From: CAUZIZ01 sp965218775
GTDB lineage: Bacteria > Acidobacteriota > UBA6911 > RPQK01 > JAJDTT01
Direction of reading: 5' to 3'
DNA: 64,000 bases
NCBI GenBank assembly: GCA_965218775.1
Contig: CBDCLS010000005.1
Span: 434,001 to 498,000, forward strand
Shown here in pieces: positions 33,822 through 41,758 of the stretch (position 1 is its first letter; every line of letters begins with the position of its first letter). A model generated the notes under the pieces. That model was not told the DNA's origin. It was given only the letters and a program-made list of their open reading frames with translations, and did no database searches. The position numbers and the translations under genes were made by a program.

Positions 33822-34574
33822 ATGGAGAATTTCACAGAGATGAAGACAGAGTTCGATCGCAACGGCTACGTCGTGATGTGCAAATTCATGGGCGGCGACG
33901 AAGCGGCGGAGATCTCAAAGCAGATCGATCGCTTCGTCACCGAAGTGCTGCCGACCCGCAGCGAGACTCTTGCGTTTTACGAAATTAGAGATCAACCCGA
34001 AACCATCATGCGTCTCCAGAACATGCAGAACCACGACGAGTTCTTCAGCCAGCTTTTGAACTCGGATCGCTTTGTCAGCGTGGCCTCACAGCTCCTTGGC
34101 GACGACGTGGTGGCCAAGAACCTCCAGTGGTTCAACAAGCCTGCGCAAGTCGGCAGCGTGACACCGCCTCACCAGGACGGATTCTATTTCATGCTCGAGC
34201 CCAACGAGGCGGTCACCCTGTGGCTCGCGCTGGACCTCGTCGACGAAGAGAATGGCTGCGTGCGCTACGTGAGTGGATCGAATCGCGAAGGAATGCGCCC
34301 CCACCAGCGCAGCAATGTGACCGGCTTCTCGCAGGGCATCACCGATTACGGCGATTCCGACCGGGAAAGGGAGACTCCGGTGCTGGCCGCTCCCGGAGAT
34401 CTCTTCGCCCACCACTGTATGACCATTCACCGGGCCGATGCCAACACCAGCGAGCGCCCCCGGGCAGCGCTGGGCCTCGTCTACAATGCCGCCCGCGCCA
34501 CGTACGACTCAGAGGCAGCTGCGGCCTATCTGAAGCAGCTGTATCAACAGTGGGAGGAGGAGGGCAAGTTGTGA
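33822..34574 (+). CDS. PhyH-family Fe(II)/2-oxoglutarate dioxygenase
   Basis: 250 residues from ATG 33822 (MENFTEMKTEFDRNGYVVMC). Unlike the pair at 15.8-17.5 kb it keeps the full facial triad: HxD in VTPPHQDGFYFML, distal His in MTIHRADANTSER, and the 2OG-binding Arg in RPRAALGLVYNA. Other PhyH features: WLALDLVDEENGCVRYVSGS and AAPGDLFAHH. It is a cytoplasmic hydroxylase of a small molecule; the substrate is unknown. An AGGAGG lies rather far upstream (18 nt). No operon partner: the next gene starts 162 bp downstream. Confidence 0.87.
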   Translation: MENFTEMKTEFDRNGYVVMCKFMGGDEAAEISKQIDRFVTEVLPTRSETLAFYEIRDQPETIMRLQNMQNHDEFFSQLLNSDRFVSVASQLLGDDVVAKNLQWFNKPAQVGSVTPPHQDGFYFMLEPNEAVTLWLALDLVDEENGCVRYVSGSNREGMRPHQRSNVTGFSQGITDYGDSDRERETPVLAAPGDLFAHHCMTIHRADANTSERPRAALGLVYNAARATYDSEAAAAYLKQLYQQWEEEGKL

Positions 34575-34736
34575 GCGGTGGAAGAGCCCGTTAGGCCGCC
34601 GATGAGTCCGATTTTGTAGAGCAGGGCGAACCACGACCAATACCGGCGGACCTTCTCGAATACAGACTCCGGCCAAGTCCCTGGACCCTTCAAAAATTTG
34701 GCATACCATCCCACCACGGTATAGACTCCCCCGATC

Positions 34737-36917
34737 ATGGAGCCAGCTCTGGAACTATGCTCGAGGAATACTGTCACCTCGCCAATAAGCCTGCTACTCG
34801 TCCCTCTGATTTCACTCTTTGCTGCGGCAGGCTGTAGTTCGAAGGAAGCGAAAACACCCGATGCTCAGATGAAGAGTATGAACTATCCGACCGCTGCTCG
34901 AGACAACCAGCTAGACGACTACCACGGCGTCGGCGTGGCCGATCCCTACCGTTGGATGGAAGCAGAAAACTCTGGAGAAATCAGAAGATGGGTTGAAGCG
35001 CAGAATGACCTGGCTCAGCCCTATCTAGAATCGGTTGAACGGCACGAGTGGATCAAGAATCGGCTTACCACGCTCTGGGACTACGAACGATTCTCCGTTC
35101 CGGTGAAAGAGGGGGGGCGCTATTTTTTTGAACGGAACGATGGTCTCCAAGATCAAAGCGTGCTCTATGTCAGCGAAGGATCCGAGCAGACATCCCGAGT
35201 TCTCATCGACCCCAACACCTTCAGTCGAGACGCAACCATCTCCCTGTCACAGTTCATTCCAAGCCCCGATGGGTCAAAGCTTGCCTACAGCGTTTCCGAT
35301 GGAGGAACCGATTGGGACATCTGGAGAGTTCGCGATGTGAACACGGGTGAGGACCTGAAAGATGAGCTCAGGAATACCAAATTCACAAGTGTTTCCTGGA
35401 ACCGCGACAACAGGGGCTTCTACTACAGCCGCTACCCCCAGACACCGGATGGCAAGGGCGACGATTCGAAACAGGTCGCTATTCACTTTCACAGGCTCGG
35501 CGATCCCCAGGCGGACGACCCCCGGGTATTCTCGATCTCGGATCATCCCAGGCGAAACCCATATCCCGAGCTGACTCAAGACGGCCGCTACCTGATCATC
35601 AGGGTCTCCGACGGCTTCAACACGAATGGCATCTATTACCTGGACCTAAAGCAGGGCAGTATGGAAGTCATCCGTCTCTTCGATGCCTGGGATGCGCTGT
35701 ATACCTTCCTGGGCAACCGTGGATCCCTGCTCTTCTTTCATACGACGCGTGATGCGCCCAACGGACGTGTCATTGCAGTGGACGCCGATGCCAGGTCCCG
35801 TTTTGGCCTCGAGGAGATCGTCCCCGAAGCGGAACAGGTGCTGGAGGTGGCAACGCTGGTTGGCGGCCGGATCATCGCACAATACCTGGAACATGCGCAG
35901 AGCGTCGTCAAGGTATTCGGCATCGACGGCACTCTCGAGTCCTCCGTCGCCCTACCCGGGGTGGGAACGGCTGAGGGCTTCGCCGGCCACCCGGAAGATA
36001 GTGAGACGTTCTACTCTTACTCCGACTTCACGACTCCTATCGCGATCTACCGTTACGATGTACAGACCGGAAAGAGTTCCCTCTTCAAAAAAGCCAGCGT
36101 CTCATTGGACACCAGCGTTTTCGTGACGAAACAGGTGTTTTTCGAGAGTAGGGACGGGACCCGCATACCGATGTTCCTGGTACACCACAAAGATGCCTCC
36201 CTGGACGGACAGAATCCGACCTTGCTCTACGGCTATGGCGGATTCAATGTCGCGTTGACGCCAGAGTACCGGACAGACCGAATGGTGTGGCTGGAACTCG
36301 GAGGAGTGTTGGCGATACCCAATCTACGCGGTGGATCGGAATACGGTGAGGCCTGGCACCTCGCAGGAACCAAACTTCAGAAGCAGAACGTGTTCGATGA
36401 TTTCATCGCTGCCGCGGAGTGGCTGATCCAAAGGGGCTACACATCGTCCAAGAAACTTGCGATCCAAGGTCGAAGCAATGGCGGCCTCCTGGTTGGCGCT
36501 GCCCTGACGCAGCGTCCCGAACTATTCGGCGCAGCCCTGCCAGCGGTCGGAGTCTTGGATATGCTGCGCTATCATACCGCCAGCGCCAATGCCAGGCAGT
36601 GGTCCAGCGACTATGGTCTCAGTGAGCAAGAGGACGAATTCAAGGCGCTCTATGCCTACTCTCCCTATCACAACATCTCACAGGACACCTGTTATCCACC
36701 TACCCTGATCACGACTGGGGATCACGACGACCGGGTAGTCCCCTGGCATAGCTACAAGTTCGGGGCCGCCCTGCAGGCTGCTCAAGGGTGTGCGAATCCG
36801 ATCATCCTACGGATTGAGACCCGTGCCGGACACGGTGCGGGAAAGCCAACCTGGATGCGGATCGAGGATGTCGCAAACCACTGGGCCTTCCTGATTCGCG
36901 TACTCGGGCTCGATTGA
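34737..36917 (+). CDS. Prolyl oligopeptidase (S9A), exported lipoprotein
   Basis: 726 residues. The leader ISLLLVPLISLFAAAGC ends in a lipobox (AAAGC), so the protein is likely anchored to a membrane outside the cytoplasm. N-terminal propeller starts with DNQLDDYHGVGVADPYRWME (typical of the family). Catalytic hydrolase at about 480-726: Ser in AIQGRSNGGLLVGAAL, Asp in TTGDHDDRVVPWHSYKF, His in ETRAGHGAGKP. It cleaves after proline in short peptides. Length matches family (about 700). No close operon partner. Confidence 0.93.
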   Translation: MEPALELCSRNTVTSPISLLLVPLISLFAAAGCSSKEAKTPDAQMKSMNYPTAARDNQLDDYHGVGVADPYRWMEAENSGEIRRWVEAQNDLAQPYLESVERHEWIKNRLTTLWDYERFSVPVKEGGRYFFERNDGLQDQSVLYVSEGSEQTSRVLIDPNTFSRDATISLSQFIPSPDGSKLAYSVSDGGTDWDIWRVRDVNTGEDLKDELRNTKFTSVSWNRDNRGFYYSRYPQTPDGKGDDSKQVAIHFHRLGDPQADDPRVFSISDHPRRNPYPELTQDGRYLIIRVSDGFNTNGIYYLDLKQGSMEVIRLFDAWDALYTFLGNRGSLLFFHTTRDAPNGRVIAVDADARSRFGLEEIVPEAEQVLEVATLVGGRIIAQYLEHAQSVVKVFGIDGTLESSVALPGVGTAEGFAGHPEDSETFYSYSDFTTPIAIYRYDVQTGKSSLFKKASVSLDTSVFVTKQVFFESRDGTRIPMFLVHHKDASLDGQNPTLLYGYGGFNVALTPEYRTDRMVWLELGGVLAIPNLRGGSEYGEAWHLAGTKLQKQNVFDDFIAAAEWLIQRGYTSSKKLAIQGRSNGGLLVGAALTQRPELFGAALPAVGVLDMLRYHTASANARQWSSDYGLSEQEDEFKALYAYSPYHNISQDTCYPPTLITTGDHDDRVVPWHSYKFGAALQAAQGCANPIILRIETRAGHGAGKPTWMRIEDVANHWAFLIRVLGLD

Positions 36918-37014
36918 TTCGGGCCGGTCGAGCCCCAGTGCTGGCCCTATTCGAGAAAGAAACTTCTGTACGAACAGTGAACGTTAAAGGATCTGGCCCT
37001 TCGTCTTCTTCCGG

Positions 37015-37133
37015 CCTTCGAAATTCGCCTGTTCGATATTCCGCGGTTCAGTGTTTCTACCGGTTACCTTCTCCAGGGCAAGGAGAAAGGCTAAATCACA
37101 AACCGCGGGAACACCGAACAGGCGAACACCGAA
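37015..37133 (+). repeat. Palindromic repeat family F, unit 1
   Basis: 119-bp unit of a tandem pair downstream of the peptidase gene. The outer arms pair: CTTCGAAATTCGCCTGTTCG with CGAACAGGCGAACACCGAA, and CCGCGGTT with AACCGCGG. Together with unit 2 it fills most of the 375-bp gap 36918-37292. The two stems show compensatory base changes between units. Confidence 0.75.
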
Positions 37134-37146
37134 CCGTCTTCCTTAG

Positions 37147-37264
37147 CCTTCGAAATTCGCTTGTTCGATCTTCTGCGGTTCAGCATTTCCAACGGTTGCC
37201 TTCCGTAGAGCAAGGAAAAAGGCTAAATCGCAAACCGCAGAACACCGAACATGCGAACGCCGAA
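37147..37264 (+). repeat. Palindromic repeat family F, unit 2
   Basis: 118-bp unit, about 80% like unit 1. The stem positions have changed in pairs: CTGCGGTT with AACCGCAG, where unit 1 has CCGCGGTT with AACCGCGG. The outer arm CGCTTGTTCG / CGAACATGCG keeps one mismatch. The loop (TTGCCTTCCGTAGAGCAAGG) is less conserved. This suggests that the hairpin itself has been maintained. Confidence 0.75.
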
Positions 37265-37292
37265 GTGAATGCAAGACCTATCAAGTTGCAGC

Positions 37293-38132
37293 TTAGTCAC
37301 CCAGCCTGCCCTCTACATCCTCTGGCCCCTTCCAGACCTCCTTCGGGTGAGATAGCCACCACTCTTCCAGGGCTTGCTCGGCGGCGCAGAGGTTGCCCCG
37401 GTACCTCAATCCCCCATGTGAGATGTTGAGGCTGACCGCAACCTGATTGCCGGCACCCACCCAGTGGGGTGTGAGAAGCTGATTCCAAAGGAACTGACCG
37501 GGCTTCATGACGAAGGACAGGACCTCCCCAGGAGGAATCTCTTGGGGTCTAATCATCCGCTCCCTGAAGTCCTCCCGAACCGAATCTCCAAGGGGAGCCC
37601 ATTTCGAAGGATTGATGAAACCGTTGAAGGTCTTGATCCCGTAAACCTGCCAGGCCAGGACCTGGGACAGATCCATGTGATAATTCGTGGCCGAGTCGGG
37701 TCCCGAGACGAACAAGATGGGAAAGCATCGACGCCAACTGAAACCTGCTCCCCTGAGAAAGTTTTTCCAGGGCGTCATGACCTGTTCACAGAATCCCCAG
37801 AGGATCTCACCCGGGGCGTAAAAGCTGGAAAGATTGAAATGCGACATCTGAAAGGGAGCCACTAGCGCCTCCTCCAGAGGGAGAGCAAAAAACTGCTCGG
37901 AAATATCCAGCTCGTCGGCCCGATCGCCCTTGTTACCACTCAAGATTCGAGCCTCAGGATCAGAACGAACGGCCTCGACCAGGGACTCGACCGCCGGAAA
38001 CTCGTAGTCGAAGGGAATGCACTCTCCCCCCATCAGGAAGTTGAGATGGTGCCCCCAATAGCGCTGGAATTCGACCCTTGTCGTGATTTTTCTGGAGCCG
38101 GGTGAGAACGGCGGGCTGCTCGCGCTCAGCAT
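37293..38132 (-). CDS. JmjC/cupin_8-like Fe(II)/2-oxoglutarate oxygenase
   Basis: 279 residues. HxD motif in SATNYHMDLSQVLAWQVYG, distal His in LLTPHWVGAGNQVAVSLNIS, and IPPGEVLSFVMKPGQFLWNQ between them: the cupin-type arrangement of JmjC-like hydroxylases acting on proteins or small molecules. The ATG at 38132 overlaps the stop of the upstream cupin gene by 7 nt (ATGCTGA), so translation is coupled. The other frame upstream (MMTISTFLKNAEREQPAVLTR, from 38160) could be the original N-terminus if one A of a five-A run near 38093 were removed, so a frameshift cannot be excluded. Substrate unknown. Confidence 0.7.
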   Translation of the reverse strand: MLSASSPPFSPGSRKITTRVEFQRYWGHHLNFLMGGECIPFDYEFPAVESLVEAVRSDPEARILSGNKGDRADELDISEQFFALPLEEALVAPFQMSHFNLSSFYAPGEILWGFCEQVMTPWKNFLRGAGFSWRRCFPILFVSGPDSATNYHMDLSQVLAWQVYGIKTFNGFINPSKWAPLGDSVREDFRERMIRPQEIPPGEVLSFVMKPGQFLWNQLLTPHWVGAGNQVAVSLNISHGGLRYRGNLCAAEQALEEWWLSHPKEVWKGPEDVEGRLGD

Positions 38133-38509
38133 TCTTCAGGAAAGTAGAGATCGTCATCACTAATGTCGGGAATACCCACTACCAGCACCCGCATTCGCCC
38201 CTTCGCACCGTGCACCAGTCCGGGAGGGATATGGACGATAGAGCCTTTCTTGACGGCATGCTCAGTGCCGTCCAGACTCACCGTGCCCTCACCCTCCAGA
38301 ACGTAGTACAGTTCGGTGCCGACCCGATGGTAATGCGCTTTCGCCCCCTCGATGTCGACGGCATGAGCCCAGGCAGCAACTCCCGCATCACGGTCCTGGG
38401 CACTGATCATCTTGTAGCGATAACCACAAGTGCTCCGCTCTCGGGGGGCCTCGGACTGGTGACGGACGATCGTGGCTCCTGACTGGGAAACGTTTCTGGG
38501 TTCGGACAT
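38126..38509 (-). CDS. Small single-domain cupin protein
   Basis: 127 residues from ATG 38509 (MSEPRNVSQSGATIVRHQSE), which has AGGAAAGACCG just upstream. Cupin motif 1: AKAHYHRVGTELYYVLEGEG (His, His, Glu metal ligands); motif 2: KKGSIVHIPPGLVHGAKG (PPG and final His). Such proteins bind a metal and act as isomerases, dioxygenases or sensors. It overlaps the start of the JmjC-like gene and probably forms one transcription unit with it. Confidence 0.85.
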   Translation of the reverse strand: MSEPRNVSQSGATIVRHQSEAPRERSTCGYRYKMISAQDRDAGVAAWAHAVDIEGAKAHYHRVGTELYYVLEGEGTVSLDGTEHAVKKGSIVHIPPGLVHGAKGRMRVLVVGIPDISDDDLYFPEEC

Positions 38510-38706
38510 CGGTCTTTCCTGTTGGTCCCCCCTGATTAGAAACAATGTGGCGACTTAGGAGGCTACACGCCTTCAGTGGGAACTTCAACTGCCGGCTTCT
38601 GTACCCTTTGCAACCGAAGGCAGAGACCCATTCTAGCGCTCGAGATTCTCATGAAATGGGTCCTTTTGGCTCTTTTCGACAGGAAACGGAACAAAAATTA
38701 AGTTTA

Positions 38707-38745
38707 TTCTTGACAATACCGATCAAAAAGGTAGAGAATGGCGTA
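38707..38745 (+). promoter_or_regulatory. Candidate promoter/operator of the sulfate-assimilation genes
   Basis: An AT-rich island just before cysH. TTGACA (38710-38715) is a consensus -35 box; TAGAGA (38732-38737) at 16-bp spacing is a weak -10. Overlapping this spacer is the inverted repeat ATACC-gatcaaaaa-GGTAG, which could be a repressor site of the kind used by Rrf2-type regulators of cysteine and sulfur genes. The box sequences are seen; the regulator is inferred. Confidence 0.45.
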
Positions 38746-38789
38746 GTCGGATCGCTCTGAAGCGGTTCTCTGTGGTTGGGACGAGAAAA

Positions 38790-39569
38790 ATGGGTGCACT
38801 CACAAGCTACTCCGACGAAACATTTATCGGGTCCGCAACTCCCGATTGGGAGACCAGGCAGCCCGAGGAGATTCTAGATTGGGCACTGGACCAATGGCAT
38901 CCGAACATTGCCATCTGCACCAGCTTTCAGGCTGCTGGCATGGTCATCCTGGACATGTGCAGCCGGATCCGTCCGGACGTCCGTGTCATCACCATCGACA
39001 CCGGTAGACTGCCTGCTGAAACCTTCGAGATGATGGAGCGGGTGCGACAGCGGTACCAGGTCCAGATTGAAGTTCTCTTCCCTCAGGCCGAGCAGGTCGA
39101 GACTCTGGTAGGACAGCATGGTGTCGATCTGTTCTACGATTCCGTCGAGAAACGGCAGCAGTGTTGCCAAGTCCGCAAGGTTCAGCCGCTTGAACGCGCA
39201 CTGAAAGGACTGGATGCCTGGATCGTGGGCCTGAGGCGTGAACAGACCACGAGCCGAACCCACATCCAAAAAGTACAAACTGATCAAAAGCATGGGTCCA
39301 TCATGAAGCTCAGTCCTCTGGCGGACTGGACAGAAGATCAGGTTTGGCAGTATATACGGGCCAACCGAGTTCCCTCACATCCCCTCTACCAGAAAGGCTA
39401 CGCCAGTATCGGCTGTGCCCCTTGTACCCGGGCCCTCCTGGCTGGCGAGGACCAGCGGGCTGGGCGCTGGTGGTGGGAACAGGACAGCAACCGGGAATGC
39501 GGGCTCCACAGCGGGGTCCGGAGTGGATCTTCTTCCGAGCTATCGGTGATTCCTTCTGCAGTAAGTTAA
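38790..39569 (+). CDS. cysH: Phospho-/adenylylsulfate reductase
   Basis: 259 residues from ATG 38790 (MGALTSYSDETFIG); GTG 38772 is an alternative start. PAPS-reductase fold: AICTSFQAAGMVILDM, VRVITIDTGRLPAETFEMME, VGLRREQTTSR and LSPLADWTEDQVWQYIRAN. Cys pairs KRQQCCQVRKV and SIGCAPCTRAL are the 4Fe-4S ligands that mark the APS-reducing type, and ECGLH near the C-terminus holds the catalytic Cys. It reduces APS (or PAPS) to sulfite. The sat-cysC gene follows 101 bp downstream, completing sulfate activation and reduction. Confidence 0.93.
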   Translation: MGALTSYSDETFIGSATPDWETRQPEEILDWALDQWHPNIAICTSFQAAGMVILDMCSRIRPDVRVITIDTGRLPAETFEMMERVRQRYQVQIEVLFPQAEQVETLVGQHGVDLFYDSVEKRQQCCQVRKVQPLERALKGLDAWIVGLRREQTTSRTHIQKVQTDQKHGSIMKLSPLADWTEDQVWQYIRANRVPSHPLYQKGYASIGCAPCTRALLAGEDQRAGRWWWEQDSNRECGLHSGVRSGSSSELSVIPSAVS

Positions 39570-39670
39570 ACCTCCCAGCAGACCTTTCCCAACCCGAAAC
39601 AATCCCGGCTCATGTCTGATTTCGATCGATTACCAACGTGCTAGCATCCAAAGGCTGAAAAATCGCGAAC

Positions 39671-41455
39671 ATGGACACTCTAGATGAGCATTCTAATCCG
39701 GTTTCCGATTCGATGATTGCTGCCCCAGAAGTAACACCCTCATTGATCACTCCCCTGGGAGGACGGCTGGTCGACCTCTGTGTTGATGGGGAAATGGCTG
39801 AGGAGTTGAAGGCCGAAGCCGCTGCACTACCTTCGGTTCAGATCTCCGAACGTTCTGTTTTCGATCTGGAGATCCTCGCCACCGGCGGTTTCTCGCCTCT
39901 GGACCGCTTCATGGGAAAAGCCGATCATGAGCGGGTTGTCGAAGAGATGCGCTTGGCTGATGGGACGCTCTTCCCTATTCCCCTCACGCTACCCGTCGCG
40001 CCCCAGGAGGACATCCACCTGGACGACGAGATCGCTCTCAGGGATCCCAGGAATGACCTTCTAGCCGTTATGAGGATCGAAGAGATCTACAAGTGGGATT
40101 TGGTGAGGGTGGCCGAACGGGTTTTTGGCACTCAGGATGCGAGGCACCCGCTGGTAGCCGAGATGCACGCCTGGGGCAAGCTCAACCTGTCAGGCAGACT
40201 GAGAGTCCTGAAGCTGCCCCAGCGTCACGACTTCTGGCAGCTCCGAATGACGCCGGCCCAGACTCGAGCGAGGCTTGAGGCGCTGGGCCACAGCAACGTG
40301 GTGGCCTTTCAGACAAGAAACCCGCTGCATCGGGTCCACGAGGAACTGACAAAGAGAGCGATCGCTGAAGTAGGTGGGGCCCTGCTGCTCCATCCTGCCG
40401 TGGGCCTGACCAAGCCCGGCGACGTCGACCACTACACACGCGTCCGCACTTACAAGGCGTTGGCTCGACAGTACTACCAGCCAGACCAGATCCTGCTCAG
40501 CCTTCTCCCCTTGGCCATGAGAATGGCTGGACCCAGAGAAGCCTTGTGGCACGCCATCATCCGCCGTAACTATGGAGCCAATCATCTGATCGTAGGCCGA
40601 GATCATGCCAGTCCTGGTCCGGGGAGGGGGGGTAAGCCCTTCTATGGCCCCTACGATGCGCAGGAACTCGTCACCAAGCATCGATCCGAATTGGGCATAG
40701 GCATGATCCCTTTTACGGAATTGGTCTACCTGCCGGATGAGGAGCGTTACGAGGAGGTCACTCGGGTAACTTCCGAGACACGCACCGCGTCCATCTCGGG
40801 TAGCCAGGTGAGAGATGAATACCTGAGAGCAGGCCGGACTCTGCCCGAATGGTTCACCCGTCCCGAGGTAGCCGAGATTCTGAAGGAGGCCTACCCTCCA
40901 CGCCACCGACAAGGAGTGTGCATCTGGTTCACGGGACTGAGCGGATCGGGAAAGTCCACCACTGCCGAGACCTTGACCATGCTGCTACAGGAGCATGGAA
41001 GGCAGGTCAGCGTGTTGGACGGCGACGTGGTGCGTACCCATCTGTCTAAAGGGCTGGGATTTAGCAAGGAGGACCGAGACACCAACATCCGCCGGATCGG
41101 TTTCGTTGCGTCGGAGCTCGTCAGCCACGGAGGTCTCGTCATCTGCGCCGCGGTCAGTCCCTATCGGTACACACGGAACGAGGTACGATCACTGGTTGGA
41201 GAAGAGCATTTCTTCGAGGTTTTCGTCGACACGCCCCTGGAGGTCTGCGAGCAAAGAGACACCAAAGGCATGTACGCGCGAGCACGCCGCGGAGAGATCA
41301 AGGGATTCACAGGCATCGACGATCCCTACGAACCTCCCCAAGACCCGGAAATCGTCGTAAACACGATCGATCACTCACCTGAGGAGAACGCCCGCAAGAT
41401 TCTGGATTCTTTGATAGAAAACGGGTTTGTTCTGAGATCTGAGGATCAGGGCTGA
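39671..41455 (+). CDS. Bifunctional sulfate adenylyltransferase / adenylylsulfate kinase
   Basis: 594 residues. Residues 1-400: ATP sulfurylase, with VVAFQTRNPLHRVHEELTKR (QxRNPxHxxHE active site), LPLAMRMAGPREALWHAIIR, and GRDHASPG. Residues about 415-594: APS kinase, with P-loop FTGLSGSGKSTTAETL, LDGDVVRTHLSKGLGFSKED, and DTPLEVCEQRDTKGMYARAR. It makes APS and then PAPS from sulfate and ATP in the cytoplasm. Sat-CysC in this order is known from several bacterial phyla and from fungi (where the kinase part may be regulatory). The P-loop and substrate loop are intact here, so both activities are expected. Pairs with cysH. Confidence 0.95.
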   Translation: MDTLDEHSNPVSDSMIAAPEVTPSLITPLGGRLVDLCVDGEMAEELKAEAAALPSVQISERSVFDLEILATGGFSPLDRFMGKADHERVVEEMRLADGTLFPIPLTLPVAPQEDIHLDDEIALRDPRNDLLAVMRIEEIYKWDLVRVAERVFGTQDARHPLVAEMHAWGKLNLSGRLRVLKLPQRHDFWQLRMTPAQTRARLEALGHSNVVAFQTRNPLHRVHEELTKRAIAEVGGALLLHPAVGLTKPGDVDHYTRVRTYKALARQYYQPDQILLSLLPLAMRMAGPREALWHAIIRRNYGANHLIVGRDHASPGPGRGGKPFYGPYDAQELVTKHRSELGIGMIPFTELVYLPDEERYEEVTRVTSETRTASISGSQVRDEYLRAGRTLPEWFTRPEVAEILKEAYPPRHRQGVCIWFTGLSGSGKSTTAETLTMLLQEHGRQVSVLDGDVVRTHLSKGLGFSKEDRDTNIRRIGFVASELVSHGGLVICAAVSPYRYTRNEVRSLVGEEHFFEVFVDTPLEVCEQRDTKGMYARARRGEIKGFTGIDDPYEPPQDPEIVVNTIDHSPEENARKILDSLIENGFVLRSEDQG

Positions 41456-41542
41456 CCAGCTGCAAGCAAGAACGCCATCTGGACCAGTCTCCCTTCGAGT
41501 CGGACTGATTCCTATTTGAACTGAACCGATCTGTCCTATAGC

Positions 41543-41713
41543 CTAGTGCAGCGCGCCACAAGTTTTGAACCAGGGTTCAGCAGCCTCTCGTCGCCGCTGG
41601 CGTTGTTGCGCTCGACTCGACATATAGCCCGATATGACTCGCTCGCGACGCCTAGCCAGCGACAACGATTGACTACTGTCCCCTGGCTCAGAACTTATGG
41701 CGAGCCGCACTAG
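41543..41713 (+). mobile_element. Fold-back MITE, family C
   Basis: 171 bp bounded by CTAG (41543-41546 and 41710-41713). Terminal inverted repeats of about 30 bp with a few mismatches: left TGCAGCGCGCCACAAGTTTT, right arm (reverse complement) TGCGGCTCGCCATAAGTTCT. The core is hairpin-like around CGACATATAGCCCGATATG. Only copy in the window. It takes up most of the 303-bp gap between the sat-cysC and serA genes; nothing else is seen there. Confidence 0.72.
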
Positions 41714-41758
41714 CCGTCGACACTGAGGTAGCGGTTTCCAACGTCATCGTTCTCAGCT

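Noticed and set aside
37015..37264. Two 119-bp repeats as a CRISPR-like array
   Set aside because: Only two units, each internally palindromic over its full length, with no unique spacers and no cas genes in the window.
36914..37429. 171-codon plus-strand frame after the peptidase gene
   Set aside because: It runs through the two family F palindromes and antisense to the JmjC-like gene; low-complexity product.
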